Assembly: GCF_035594125.1 (NCBI RefSeq)
Contig: NW_026973740.1
Location: 362,501 to 426,500 of the forward strand
DNA: 64,000 nucleotides
Source of the DNA: Scylla paramamosain
Lineage: Eukaryota > Arthropoda > Malacostraca > Decapoda > Portunidae
Direction of reading: 5' to 3'
The position numbers and the translations under genes were made by a program. The notes beneath the pieces are model-generated. The model was not told where the DNA came from. It searched no databases and saw only the letters and a list, made by a program, of their open reading frames with translations. Below, piece after piece: positions 14,587 to 33,500 of this stretch. The number at the start of each line of letters is the position of its first letter. Position 1 is the first letter of the stretch.

Positions 14587-14881
14587 GATGCATGATAAAG
14601 GCTCTAATCTTGATCTTGATGCAACAGGTTTTTATGTTTTCGCAATATTTTGGTTCATAATCATTATCTAGTAATTTATTAGGCCTATTTTGATATGGAA
14701 TCATTATCTAATAATATATAAACAAACATATTTAATACTGGAGTCAAACAGTGGTGTTTAGGTGTTACTCTAGTACTGGTAACCATAACCCATAGGCCTA
14801 CCCAAGCTTAACCATCAGGGTATAAGACGCAGTGTGATTTTTGCAGTATTAATAAAGTGTCTTATATGGCGGGAAATATGG

Positions 14882-15012
14882 TACTTCCTATTAAACCTTT
14901 ACTTAATTTATAAGATAAAAATTTATCACTTGTGCACAAGGATAATCCTTAGATAGAAATATATTTATGAAACTCTTTCAAAACTTTTTTGAGGCTGAAA
15001 TTATAATGATAT
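14882..15012. other. spacer between TIR element and CR1 fragment
   Basis: Short AT-rich sequence with nothing recognised. Confidence 0.5.
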
Positions 15013-15376
15013 AAGAATACAAGAAAATAAGGGAGGCTGCAAGAAGCCATCAGGCTTACACATGGCAGTCCCTGTATGAAACATACTATACCAACCTATT
15101 TCCACCTATCATCCCTATCCATAAATTTGTCAAATCTTGTAAGGCTCCCTAGTGACTCAACACTAATAGCCTGATTAACGAGTTAATTCCATTCATCTAC
15201 CACTCTATTTGAAAACTAATTCCTTCCTATCTCTTTCTTAAACTTAACCTTTCCAAGCTTGAACCCATTATTTCTTGTTCTATCCTGATTACTGATCCTG
15301 AAAATTCTGCATCTGTCACTCTTGTCAACCCCAATACCACTTAAAGACCTCTTTCAGGTTCCTCTTAATCCATACA
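15013..15376 (-). mobile_element. CR1-like LINE 3' fragment, second copy
   Basis: Same family and orientation as 605-1,095. Shared blocks include GGCAGTCCCTGTATGAAA, TCTACCACTCTATTTG and CTTGAACCCATTATTTCTTG. It is more decayed: it keeps no usable frame, and its 3' terminus is altered (AAGAATACAAGAAAATAAGG). It ends at a (TA)n repeat. Confidence 0.8.
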
Positions 15377-15383
15377 GTTTTTA

Positions 15384-16120
<737 letters not shown>

Positions 16121-16347
16121 CAGTGGAACCTTGGTTCTCAAACTGAATTCATTCCTGAATGCTGTTTGAAGTCCGAAATGTTAAAAAACCGAAACTATTT
16201 TCCCCATAGGAATCAATGTACAGTGGATTAATCCGTTCCCAGACACCAATCTACACTTTCTTTGTGGCTTATGACAGATGCTCCCACAGCCATAATGGCT
16301 GCTTCACAATATCTCCAGCTCACAAATTATTTATCCAGAATGGATAA
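16121..16347 (+). mobile_element. pogo-type MITE fragment, family A copy 2
   Basis: Starts CAGTGGAACCTTGGTTCTC right after GGTA, with TA as the likely target duplication. It matches 71-300 over most of its length. The satellite begins at its right edge, so the right terminus was lost at that junction. Confidence 0.65.
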
Positions 16348-20430
<4,083 letters not shown>

Positions 20431-20908
20431 ATGCAAAGCCTCCCATATGAGGAAATTAAAGACCTTACCAGAAATTTGTCTTTTGAGTGTTTTTCAGCAT
20501 GTTAAGCACCAAAACGATAAATAATAAGGAACTCACTCTATGTGGGAATCCAAAAGAAAATTACTGAAAACGTGTCTTCTCAGTGTTTTACGTAAAAAAA
20601 AACGCTAAAACTGATGCAAACAAACCAATATCAAGAAGCAGAAAAACATTACCAAAAATGTATATTTTGAGTGTTTTTGAGCTTGTTACCTACAAAAAAG
20701 CGCAAAAATTGATACAAAGCACTCTATATTGGGAAACAAAGGGACATTGCAAGAAAAGTGTATAATGAATGTTTTATAGTTCAAAAAAAACACAAGGCAA
20801 AAAACGCAAAAACTCGTGTATATGCAGAAGTTTCCTAGATACCAAAATGCTAAAACTCATGAATAACACTCTTAATTGAGAAACAGAACAACCTTACTAA
20901 ATGCGTGT
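20431..20908 (-). repeat. inverted satellite block 1
   Basis: Orientation flips at ATGCAAAGCCTCCC and flips back after AATGCGTGT. Between these points, units read GTGTTTTTCAGCATG and TGAGCTTGTTACCTAC, the reverse of the surrounding array. Blocks with the same breakpoints occur at 33,626 and 42,158. Confidence 0.9.
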
Positions 20909-23318
20909 CAAAAACACTAAAAGGCAAATTCTTCGTAAAAGTTGGTTTTATTCCCATGTAATATGATTGCCCTCCTTTTTAATGCTTTATTGCCTAAGAC
21001 GCTCAAAAACACTCAAAGACACTTTTCTGGTAATGTCATTTTTTTCCCACATAAATCTAGTTTCGCATGGAATTTGGGGTTTTGATAAGAATGTAAAAAA
21101 TACACTCAAAATACACGCATTTAGTAAGGTTGTTCTGTTTCTTGATTAAGAGTGTTATTCATGATTTTCAGTTTTTTGATATCTTAGAAACTTCTCCATA
21201 CAGTCGAGTTTTTGCGTTTTTTGCCTTGTGATTCTGGTGAAACTATAAAACACTCATTATACACGTTTCTCGTTATGTCCTTTTTTGTCGTTATATAGAG
21301 TGCTTTGCATCAATTTTCGCCTTTTTTTATGTAACAAGCTCAGAAACACACAAAATATACTTTTTTGGTAATGTTATTGAATTTATTCATATTGGTTGGT
21401 TTGCGTCCGTTTTAGCGTTTTCTACGTAAGTCTTTTAAAAGACACGTTTCCAGTAATTTTGTTTTGGATTTCCATTTTCAGTGACTTTCATATTATTTAT
21501 CGTTTTGGTGCCTAACATGCTTTTTGGTGCCTTTTGCTTCCCAATATAGAGTGTTTTCCATCCATTTTCGCGTTTTTTGTAGGTAACAATTTCAAAAACC
21601 CTCAAAATATACCTTTTTGGTAATGTTATTTTATTTCTTCATATTGGTTGGTTTACATCCGTTTTAGCGTTTTCTACGTAAAACACCGAAAAGACACGTT
21701 TTTAGTAATTTTGTTTTGGATTCCCATATAGATTGACTTCCATATTATTTATCGTGTTTGTTCCTAACATGCTGAAAAACACTCATAAGACCGTTTTCTG
21801 GTAAAGACGTTTAATTTCCCTATATAGGTGGCTTTGCATGCACTTTAGGTGTTTGGTACATAAGTCCGAAAAAAAAGCTAAATTTATTATTTTTTTTTAT
21901 AATGTTCTTATTTCACATATTTTCCTGAATTTTGCCCGAATTTTGGCATCTCGGTACCTGTGAATATGAATAAGAAAGAAAAAAAAATATTGTATTTTTT
22001 TTTATTTATTTATTGTTTCTCAATAAAGAGTGTTATTTGTGGCTTTTAGCTTTTTGGTAATTAATGAACTTAAAAACACTCATAACACACGTTTTTCGTA
22101 ATCGTTTTTATTGGTAACATGATCAAAAACACTCAAAATACATGTTTTTGGTAATGTTATTCTGTTTCACCATAAAGAGTGTTTTGCATGTATTTTAGTG
22201 TTTTGGTATATAAGGAGCTCAAAAACACTTAAAGGCAAGTTCTTGGTAAAAATTCGTTTTCCTCCAATGTAATGTGATTGCCCTCCTTTTTAGTGCTTTA
22301 TTGGCTATCACGCTCAAAATCACTCACAAGACACTTTTCTGGTAAAGTCATTTTTTTCCCGCAAATCTATTTTCGCATGCAATTTGTTTTTCTAACTAGG
22401 AATGTGAAAAGCAGTCAAAATGCACGCATTTATTAAGATTGTTCTGTTTCTAAATTAGGAGTGTTATACATGAGAGTTACCATTTTTGTATCTAGGAAAC
22501 CTCTCCATATACACGAGATTTTGCGTTTTTTGCCTTGTTATTCTTTTGAACTATAAAACACTCATTATACACTTTTCTTGCAATGTCCTTTTGTTTCCCA
22601 ATATAGAGTGCTTTGCATCAATTTTCGCGTTTTTTTTTTTGTAGGTAACAAGCTCAAAAACACTCAAAATATACCTTTTTAGTAACGTTTTTCTATTTCT
22701 TGATATTGGTTGCTTTGCATCCATTTTAGCGTTTTTCTACGTAAAACACTGAGAAGACACGTTTTCAGTAACTTTGTTTTGGATTCCCATATAAAGTGAG
22801 TTCCTTATTATTTCTCGTTTTGGTGCCTAACATGCTAAAAATACTCAAAACACAGATTTCTGTTAAGGTCGTTTTATTTCCTCATATAGGAGGCTTTGCA
22901 TGCACTTTAGGGTTTGATACATAACAGTCCGAAAAAAAAAACTGAAATTAACTTTTTTGATAATATTCTTTTATCATATGATTGCCTTGAATTTTCCCAT
23001 AATTTTGGCATCTCGGTACCTATGAATATGAATAACAAAAAAAAAAAATAATAATAAATTCCTATTTTTTATTTTTTTATTTTTTTATTTTTTCTAAATA
23101 AAGCGTGTTATTTGTGGGTTTTAGCTTTTTGGTACTTAAGGAACTTAAAAAAAACACTCATAATACATGTTTCTCGTAATGTCCTTTTGTTTCCCAAACG
23201 TAATGTTCTTTGGATGTATTTAAGCGTTTTTATAGATAACATGATCAAAAACACTAAAAATTCATATTTTTGGTAATGTTATTCTGTTTTTCCATAAAGT
23301 TTGTTTTGCATGCGTTTT

Positions 23319-23347
23319 AGCGATTTGGTATAATATACCAAATCGCT
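23319..23347. repeat. perfect 13-bp inverted repeat
   Basis: Arms AGCGATTTGGTAT and ATACCAAATCGCT are separated by three bases, inside a unit that normally has only the left arm. It is followed by a short ATAATATA-rich insertion before the unit resumes. Confidence 0.9.
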
Positions 23348-25429
23348 ATAATATAATATATTATAAGGAGCTCAAAAACACTTAAAGGCAAATTTTTTGG
23401 TATAAATTGGTGTTTTTCTAATGTAATATGATTGCCCTGCTTTTTAGTGCTTTATTGCCTATCACGCTCAAAAACACTTAAAAGACACTTTTCTGGTAAT
23501 ATCATTTTTTCCTCACATAAAGGTTGTTTCGCATGCAATTTGGGGTTTTGGTGACTAAGAATGTGAAAAGCACTCAAATTACACGCATTAAGTAAGGTTG
23601 TTCAATTAAGAGTGTTATTCATGAGTTTCAACATTTTGGTATCTAGGAACCTTCTCCATATAAACGAGTTTTTGTGTTTTTTGCCTTGTGGTTCTTTTGA
23701 AGTATAAAAGAAACTCATTATACACTTTTCTTGGAAAGTCGTTTTGTTATCTAATATAGAGTGCTTTGCATCAATTTTCGCGTTTTTTGTAGGTAACAAG
23801 CTCAAAAACACTCAAAATATACCTTTTTTGTAATGTTTTTCTATGTCTTGATATTGGTTGGTTTGCATCCGTTTTAGCGTTTTTCTACGTAAAACACATA
23901 AAAAACACGTTTTCAGCAATTTTGTTTTGGATTCTCATATAGAGTGAGTTCCTTATTATTTGTCGTTTTGGTGCCTAACATGCTGAAAAACACCCAAAAA
24001 ACAGATTTCTGTTAAGGTCGTCTAATTTCCTCATATAGGAGTCTTTGGATGCACTTTAGGGTTTGGTACATAACAGTCCGAAAAAAAAGCTAAAATTAAC
24101 TTTTTTGATAATTTTCTTTTATCATATAATACTCCTGAATTTTCCCAGAATTTTGGCATCTCGATACATAGGAAGATCAATAAAAAAAAAATCCTATTTT
24201 TTTTCATTTTATTACTTTTTTTTCTAAATATAGTCTTAATTGTGGGTTTTAGCTTTTTGGTACTTAAGGAACTTAAAAACACCTATAATACACATTTCTC
24301 GTAGTGTCCTTTTGTTTCGCAAATATAAGGTTCTTTGCATGTATTTAAGCGTTTTTATAGGTAACATGATCAAAAACTCACAAAATATATGTTTTTGGTA
24401 ATCTTATTTTGTTTCTCCATAAAAGGTGTTTTGCATGCGTTTTAGCGTTTTGGTATGTAATGAGCTCAAAAACACTTAAAGGCAAGTTCTTGTTAAAAGT
24501 TGTTTTTATTCCCATGTAATGTGATTGCCTTGCTTTTTAGTGCTTTATTGCCTAACACGCTCAAAAACACTCAAAAGACACTTTTCTGGTAATATCATTC
24601 GTTTTCCCACATAAAGCTAGTTTTGCATGGAATTTGGAGATTTGGTAACTAAGAATGTGAAAAAAAACTCAAAACACAGGCATTTTGTAATGTTGTTCTA
24701 TTTCTTAATTAAAAGTGTTATTCATGATTTTCAGCATTTTCGTATGTAAGAAACTTTTCTAATATACAGATTTGGTAAGGTATTTCTGTTTGAAAATTAA
24801 AAGTGTTATTCATGAGTTTCAACTTTTTGGTATGTAAGAAACTTCTTTATGTACACGAGTTTTTTTTAGTTTTTTACCTTGCGGTTTTTGTCAAACTATA
24901 AAACACACATACACGTTTCTCATAATGTCCTTTTCTTTGCCAATATAAAGTGTTTTCCATCCATTTTTGCATTTTTTTGTAGGTAACAAGCTCAAAAACA
25001 CATCAAAATATATCTTTTGGTAATGTTATTCTATTTCTTCATATTGGTTGGTTTTTATCCGTTTTAGCGTTTTTCTTCGTAAATCACTGAAAGACACGTT
25101 TTTAGTAATATTTTTGAAATTGCTGAAAAACACTCAAAAGACAGGTTTCTGGTAAATTCGTGTAATTTCCCCATATAGGAGGATTTGCATGCACTTCAAG
25201 GTTTGTACATAACTCCGGAAAAAAGCTAAAATTATTTTTTTATAATGATTTTTTTTTTTATAAAATTTCCATGAATTTTGCCAGAATTTTGGCATCTGGG
25301 TACCTATGAAGATGAATAACAAAAAAAAATATTTTCTCTCTATAAAGAGTGTTATTTGTGGGTTTTAGCTTTTTGGTACTTAAGGAACTTAAAAACATTA
25401 ATAATACACGATTTTCGTAATGTCCTTTT

Positions 25430-25465
25430 GTTATACAAACATATGTATACATACGTTTGTATAAC
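25430..25465. repeat. near-perfect 17-bp inverted repeat
   Basis: Arms GTTATACAAACATATGT and ACATACGTTTGTATAAC differ at one position around a two-base centre. Neighbouring copies have only GTTATACAAACATAGGG here. Confidence 0.9.
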
Positions 25466-26423
25466 AAAACATTTTTACATGTATTTAAGTGTTTTTATAG
25501 GTTACATGATCAAAAACACTCAAAATACATGTTTTTCGTAATGTTATTCTGTTGCTCCATAAAAGGTGTTTTGCTTGCGTTTTAGCGATTTGGTATGTAA
25601 GGATTTAAAAAGCACTTAAAGGCAAGTTCTTCGTAAAAGTTGGTTTTATTCCCATGTAATGTAGATTGTTCTGCTTTTTAGTACTTTGTTGCATATCACG
25701 CTCAAAAACACTAAAAAGACACTTTTTTGGTAGTCTTTTTTTTTCCCCACATGAAGGTAGTTTCGCATGTAATTTGGCATTTTCGTAACTAAGAATGTGA
25801 AAAACACACAAAATACACGATTTGGTAAGGTAGTTCTGTTTATCGATTAAAAGTGTTATTCATGCATTTCATCATTTTGGTATGTAAGAAATTTCTCTAT
25901 ATACACGAGTTTTTGCATTTATTGCCTTGTGGTTCTTTTAAAACTATAAAACACTCATTATACACGTTTCTCGTAATGTCCTTTTGTTTCCTAATATAGA
26001 GTGCTTTACATCTATTTTTGCATTTTTTTTGTAGGTAACAAGCTCAAAAACACTCAAAATATATCTTTTTGGTAACGTTATTCTGTTTCTTCATATAGGC
26101 TGGTTTGCATCCGCTTTAGCGTTTTTTCTACGTAAAACACTGAAAAGACACGTTTTCAGTAATTTTCTTTTGGATTCACATATTGACTGACTTCCATATT
26201 ATTTATCGTTTTGGTGCCTAACATGCTGAAAAACAATGAAAAGACAGGTTTCTGTTAAGGTCGTTTAACTTCCCTATATAGGTGGCTTTGCAAGCACTTT
26301 AGGGTTTGGTACATAACAATCCGAAAAAAAAAGCTATAATTAACTTTTTTGGTAATGTTCTTCTTTCCAAATAAATTCCTTGAATTTTGGCAGAATTTTG
26401 GCATCTCGGTACTTATAAAGATA

Positions 26424-26458
26424 AATTGAGAAACAGAACAACCTTACTAAATGAGTGT
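26424..26458 (-). repeat. vestige of the inverted block
   Basis: AATTGAGAAACAGAACAACC and the following ACTAAATGAGTGT match the right end of the inverted blocks at 20,908, 34,102 and 42,616. The rest of the block is missing, which suggests a deletion inside a duplicated copy. Confidence 0.8.
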
Positions 26459-27496
26459 CAAAAAACACTAAAAGGCAAGTTCTTTATTTTTTTAAGTAAC
26501 AAGCTCAAAAACACACAAAATATACTTTTCTGTTAATGTACTTCTATTTTTTCATATTGGTTGGTTTGCATCCGTTTTAGCATTTTTGTACGTAAATCTT
26601 TTAAAAGACACGTTTTCAGTAATTTTCTTTTGGATTTCCATATAGAGTGACTTTCATATTATATATCGTTTTGGTGCCTAACATGCGGAAAAACACTCAA
26701 AAGATAGGTTTCTTGTAAAGTCGTCAAATTTTCCCAAATAGGTGGCTTTCCATACACTTTATGGTTTGGTATATAACTCTGAAAAAAAAGGTAAAATTAA
26801 CTTTTTCGATAGTGTTCTTTTTTCCACATAATTTCCCTGAATTTTGGCAGAATTTTGGCATCTTGGTACCTATGAATATCAGTAACAAAAAAAAATAAAA
26901 ATGCTATTATTATTTATTTATTTTTTCTCTATAAAGAGTGTTATTTGTAGGTATGAACGTTTTGGTACTTAAAGAACTTCGAAAAATTCATAATACACAT
27001 TTCTCGTAATGTCCTTTCGTTTCCCAAATATAGGGATCTTTGCATTTATTTAAGCGTTTTTATGGGTAACATGATAAAAAACACTCAAAAACACTTGTTT
27101 TTGGTAATGTTATTCTGCTTCTCCATAAAGGAGTGTTTTGCATGCGTTTTAGCGATTTGGTATGTAGGAAGTTGAAAAACACTTCAAGGCAAGTTCTTGG
27201 TAAAAGTTGGTTTTATTCCAATGTAATATGATTGCCCTGCTTTTTAGTGCTTTATTGTCTAACACGCTCAAAAACACTCAAAAGACACTACTGGTAATGT
27301 CATTTTTTTCCCACATAAAGCTAGTTTCGCATGATATTTGGGGTTTTGCTAACTAAGAATGTGAAAAAAAAAACACTCAAAATACACAAATTTTGGTAAT
27401 GTTGTTCTGTTTCCCAATTAAGATTGTTATTCATGAGTTTCAGCATTTTGATATCTAAGAAACTTCTTTATATACATGAATTTTTGCGTTTTTTGC

Positions 27497-27520
27497 CTTG
27501 TGGTTCTTGTGAACCACAAG
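27497..27520. repeat. 10-bp inverted repeat, satellite variant marker (copy 1)
   Basis: Arms CTTGTGGTTC and GAACCACAAG flank TTGT. The variant continues TTCTTTTGCCCGAAAATAAT in place of the usual GAAACTATAAAAC. Copies lie at 35,134 and, inverted, at 56,145. Confidence 0.9.
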
Positions 27521-30500
27521 TTCTTTTGCCCGAAAATAATAAGACACTCATTATACACGTTTCTCGTCATGTCCTTTTCTCTCCCAATAAGGAGTGTTTT
27601 GCATCCATTTTCGCGTTTTTTATAGGTATCAAGCTCAAAAACACTCAAAAAATACCTTTTTGGTAATGTTATTCTATTTCTTCATATTGGTTGGTTTGCA
27701 TCCGTTTTAGCGTTTTTCTACGTAAAACATCGAAAAGACACGTTTTCAGTAATTTTCTTTTCGATTCCCAAAGAATATTGCCAGAATTTTGGCATCTTAG
27801 TACCTATGAAGAAGAATAACAAAAAAAAATATATATATTATTATTTTTTTTCTCTATAAAGAGTGTTATTTGAGGGTTTTAGCTTTTTTAGTACTTAAGG
27901 AACATAAAAACACTCATAATACACGTTTCTCTTAATGTCCTTTCGTTTCCCAAACATAAGGTTCTTTGCATGTATTTAAGTGTTTTTATAAATAACATGA
28001 TCAAAAACACTCAAAATACATGTTTTTGGTAATGTTACTCTGTTTCTCCATAAAGGGTGTTTTGTATGCGTTTTAGCGTTTTGGTATGTAAGGAGTTAAA
28101 AAAAAAACACTTAAAGGCAAGTTCTTCGTAAAAGTTGGTTTTATTCCCATGTAATGTGATTGTTCTGCTTTTTAGTGCTTTGTTGCATATCACGCTCAAA
28201 AACACTGAAAAGAGACTTTTCTGGTAATATCATTTTTTTTCCCCACATAAAGCTAGTTTCGCATGTAATTTGGGATTTTCGTAACTAAGAATGTGAAAAA
28301 CACTCAAAAAACACACATTTGGTAAGGTAGTTCTGTTTCTCAATTAAAAGTGTTATTCATGTATTTCAGCATTTTGGTATGTAAGAAACTTCTCTATATA
28401 CACGAGTTTTTGCGTTTTTTGCCTTGTGGTTCGTGTGAAACTATAAAACACTCATTATACACGTTTCTCGTAATGTTCTTTTGTTTCCCAATATAGAGTG
28501 CTTTCCATCCATTTTCGCAGTTTTTATAGGTAACAAGCTGAAAAACACTCAAAATATATCTTTTTGGTAATGTTATTCTATTTCTTCATATTGGTTGGTT
28601 TGCATCAGTTTTAGCGTTTTTTCTTCGTAAATCTATGAAAAGACACGTTTTCAGTAATATTGTTGAAATTGCTGAAAAAACACTCATAAGACAGGTTTCT
28701 GGTAAAGTCGAGTAATTTCTCCATAAAGGTGGCTTTGCATGCACTTCAGGGTTTGGTACATAACTGCGGAAAAAATGCGAAAATAATTTTTTTTATAATA
28801 ATTTCTTTTTACAAAATTTCCCTGAATTTTTCCAGAATTTTGGTATCTCGTTACCTATGAAGATGAATAACAAAAATTTTTTTCTCTTTATAAAGTGTTA
28901 TTTGTGAGTTTTAGCTTTTTGGTACTTAAGGAACTTAAAAACACTCATAATACACGATTTTCCTAATGTCCTTTTCTTATACAAACATAGGGTTCTTTAC
29001 ATGTATTTAAGCGTTTTCATAGGTAACATGATCAAAAACACTCAAAATACATATTTTTGCTAATTTTATTCTGTTTTTCCATAAAGTGTGTTTTACATGC
29101 GTTTTAGCGTTTTGGTATGTAAGGAGTTAAAAAACACTTAAAGGCAAGTTCTTCGTAAAAGTTGGATTTATTCCCAAGTGATGTGATTGTTCTGCTTTTA
29201 GTGCTTTGTTGCATTTCATGCTCAAAAACACTGAAAAGACATTTTTCTGGTAATGTCATTTTATTTCCCATATAAAGGTAGTTTCGCATGTAATTTGGCA
29301 ATTTCCTAAATAAGAATGTGAAAAACACTCAAAATACACAATTTGGTAGGGTAGTTCTTTCTCGATTAAAAGTGTTATTCATTCATTTCATCATTTTGGT
29401 ATGTAAGAAACTTCTCTATATACACGAGTTTTTGCGTTTATTGCCTTGTGGTTCTTGTGAAACTATAAAACACTCATTTTTTCTTATTTCTCGTAATGTT
29501 CTTTAGATTCCTAATATAAAGTGCTTTCCATCCATTTTTGCATTTTTTGTAGGTAACAAGCTTAAAAACACTCAAAATATATATTTTTGTTAATGTTATT
29601 CTACTTCTTCATATTGGTTGGTTTTCATCCGTTTTAGCGTTTTTCTTCGTAAATCTTTGAAAAGACTCGTTTTCAGTAATACTGTTGAAATTGCTTCTGG
29701 TACAGGTTTATGATAAAGTTGTGTAATTTTCCCATAGAGGTGGCTTTGCATGCACTTCAGGGTTTGGTACATAACTCCTGAAAAAAGCTAAAATTATTTT
29801 TTTTTCTTAATTTTTTTTTCTTTACCTAATTTCCCTGAATTTTGCCAGAATTCTAGCATCTCAGTACCTATGGAGATGAATAACAAAAAAAAAATATTCA
29901 TTTATTTCTATTTTTTTTTTTTTTCTCTCTCTCTATAAAGAGTGTTATTTGTGTGTATTAGCTTTTTGGTACTTAAGGAACCTGAAAACTCTCATAATAC
30001 ATATTTTTCGTAATATCCATTCGTTTCACAAACATAGGGTTCTTTACATGTATTTAAGCGTTTTTTAGGTAACATCATCAAAAACACTTAAATTCATGTT
30101 TTTAGTAATGTTATTTTGTTTGTCCATAAAGGGTGTTTTGCATGCGTTTTAGCGTTTTCTTATGAAAGGAGTTAAAGGAGTTAAAAACACTTAAAGGCCT
30201 TTTTTTGGTAAAAGTTGGTTTTATTCCCATGTAATGTGATTGTTCTGCTTTTTAGTGCTTTATTGCATATCACGCTCTAAAACACTCAAAAGACACTTTT
30301 CTGGTAATGTCATTTTTTCCCACATAAAACTAGTTTCGCTTGTAATTTCGGATTTTCGTAACTAAGAATGTGAAAAACACTCAAAATACTCACATTTGGT
30401 AAGATACTTCTGTTTCTCAATTAAAAGTCTAATTCATGAGTTTCAACATTTTGGAATGTAAGAAACTTCTTTATATACACGAGTTTTTGCGGTTTTTGCC

Positions 30501-33500
30501 TTGTGGTTCTTGTGAAACTATACACTAAAACACTCATTATACTCGTTTCTCGTAATGTCCATTTGCTTCCCAATATAGAGTGCTTTCCATTCATTTTCGC
30601 GTTTTTTGTAGGTAACAATTTCAAAAACACAAAATATACCTTTTTGGTAATGTTATTCTATTTCTTCATTTTGGTTGGTTTGCATCCGTTTTAGCGATTT
30701 CTATGTAAAACACCGAAAAGACACGTTTTCAGTAATTTTGTTTTGGATTCCCATATAGATTGACTTTCTTGGGTTTTATCGTGTTGGTTCCTAACATGCT
30801 GAAAAACACTCATAAGACAGTTTTCTGGCAAAGATGTTTAATTTCCCCATATAGGTGGCTTTGCATGCACTTTAAGGGTTTGGTACATAGGAGTCCGAAA
30901 AAAAAAAAAAGCTAAATTTAACTTTTTTGATAATGTTCTTATTTCATATAATTTCCTGAACTTTGCCCGAATTTTGGCACCTCGTTACCTGTGAAGATGA
31001 ATAAGAATGAAAAAAAAATATCGTATTTTTTTATTTATTTATTAATTTTTTCTCAATAAAGAGTGTAATTTGCGGCTATTAGCTTTTTCGTGTTTAATGA
31101 ACTTAAAAACACTCAAAATACACGTTTCTCGTAATGTCCTTTCATTTCCCCAAAATAGGGTTCTTTGCATATATTTAAGCGTTTTTCTTGGTAACATGAT
31201 CAAAAACACTCAAAATATATGTTTTTGGTAATCTTATTTTGTTTCTCCATTAAAGGTGTTTTGCAAGCGTTTTAGCGTTTTGGTATGTAATGAGCTCAAA
31301 AACACTTAAAGGCAAGTTCTTGGTAAAAGTTGTTTTTATTCCCATGTAATGTGATTGCCCTGCTTTTTAGTGCTTTATTGCCTAACACGCTCAAAAACAC
31401 TCAAAAGACACTTTTCTGGTAATATAATTTGTTTTCCCTCATAAATAGTTTTGCATGGAATTTTGGGTTTTGGTAACTAAGAATGTGAAAAAAAAAACTG
31501 AAAACACAGGGATTTAGTAAGGTTGTTCTATTTCCTAATTAAAAGTGTTATTCATGATTTTTAGCATTTTGGTATGTAAAAAACTTTTCTAATACACACA
31601 TTTGGTAAGGTATTTCTGTTTCAAAATTAAGTGTTATTCATGAGTTTCAACTTTTTGGTATGTCAGAAACTTCTTTATGTTCACGATTTTTTGAGTTTTT
31701 TACCTTGTGGTTCTTCTCAAACTATAAAACACTCATACACGTTTCTCGTAATGTCCTTTTCTTTGCCAATATAAAGTGCTTTCCATCCATTTTTGCATTT
31801 TTTGTAGGTAACACGCTCAAAAACACATCAAAATATATTTTTTTGGTAATGTTATTCTATTTCTTCATATTGGTTGGTTTACATCCGTTTTAGCGTTGTT
31901 CTTCGTAAATCACTGAAAGACACGTTTTCAGTAATATTTTTGAAATTGCTGAAAACATTCAAAAAACAGGTTTCTGGTAAAGTCGTGTAATTTCCCCATA
32001 TAGGAGGATTTTCCTGCACTTCAAGGTTTGTACATAACTCCGGAAAAAAGCTAAAAATATTTTTTTATGATGATTTTTTTTTTATAAAATTTCCATGAAT
32101 TTTGCCAGAATTTTGACATCTCGGTACCTATGAAGATGAATAAAAAAAAAAAATTTCTCTCTATAAAGAGTGTTATTTGTGGGTTTTAGCTTTTTGGTAC
32201 TTAAGGAACTTAAAAACACTCTTAATACACGATTTTCGTAATGTCCTTTTGTTATACAAACATAGGGTTCTTTACATGTATTTAAGCGTTTTTATAGGTT
32301 ACATGATCAAAAACACTCAAAATACATGTTTTTGGTAATGTTATTCTGTTTATCCATAAAGGGTGTTTTGTATCCGTTTTAGCGATTTGGTATGTAAGGA
32401 GTTAAAAAACACTTAAAGGCAAGTTCTTCGTAAAAGTTGGTTTTATTCCCATGTAAAGTGATTGTTCTGCTTTTTAGTGCTTTGTTTCATATCACGTTTA
32501 AAAACACTAAAAAAACACTTTTTTGGTAGTCATTTTTTTTCCCACATGAAGGTAGTTTCGCATGTAATTTGGCATTTTCGTAACTAAGAATGTGAAAAAC
32601 ACTCAAAATACACAATTTGGTAAGGTAGTTCTGTTTATCGAGTAAAAGTGTTATTCATGCATTTCATCATTTTGGTATGTAAGAAATTTCTCTATATACA
32701 CGAGCTTTTGCGTTTATTTCCTTGTGGTTCTTTTCAAACTATAAAACACTCATTATACACGTTTCTCGTAATGTCCTTTTGTTTCCTAATATGGAGTGCT
32801 TTACATCCATTTTTGCATTTTTTTGTAGGTAACAAGCTCAAAAACACTCAAAATATATCTTTTTGGTAAAGTTATTCTATTTCTTCATATAAAGATCCGC
32901 TTTAACGTTTTTCTACGTAAAACACTGAAAAGACACGTTTTCAGTAATTTTCATTTGGATTCACGTAATGACTGACTTCCATATTATTTATCGTTTTGGT
33001 GCCTAACATGCTGAAAAACACTGAAAAGACAGGTTTCTGGTAAAGTCGTTTAACTTCCCTATATAGGTGGCTTTGCAAGCACTTTAGGGTTTGGTACATA
33101 ACAATCCGAAGAAAAAAAAAAGCTATAATTAACTTTTTGGTAATGTTCTTTTTTCCAAATATATTCCCTGAATTTTGGCAGAGTTTTGGCATCTCGGTAC
33201 CTATAAAGATAAATAAAAAAAAATCCTATTTTTTTATTTTTTTGTTTATTATTTTTTTTTTTTTTCTAAATAAAGAGTGTTATTTGTGGGTTTTAGCTTT
33301 TAGGTACTGAAGGAACTTAAAAAACACTCATAATACACGTTTCTCGTAATGTCCTTTCGTTTCCCAAACATAAGGTTCTTTGCATGTATTTAAGCGTTTT
33401 TATAGATAACATAATCAAAAACACTCAAAATACATGGATTTGTTAATATTATTCTGTTTCTCCATCAAATGTATTTTGCATGCGTTTTAGCGTTTTGGTA

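Larger units (their letters stand above)
9636..14881. mobile_element. TIR element (MITE) split by a LINE dimer
   Basis: The left end reads CTCGCCATATAAGACGCAC and the right end, reverse-complemented, reads CCCGCCATATAAGACACTT. Both are flanked by TA. These near-matching ends of about 27 bp form terminal inverted repeats. A second internal motif related to the first (GTATAAGATGCATCT on the left, GTATAAGACGCAGT on the right) is also present in inverted positions. The non-LTR dimer at about 10,020-14,582 sits inside, so the original element was only about 0.7 kb (9,636-10,019 plus 14,583-14,881) and encodes nothing. The motif resembles widespread 'ATAAGACGCA' MITE ends; the superfamily is not certain. 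Confidence 0.65.
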
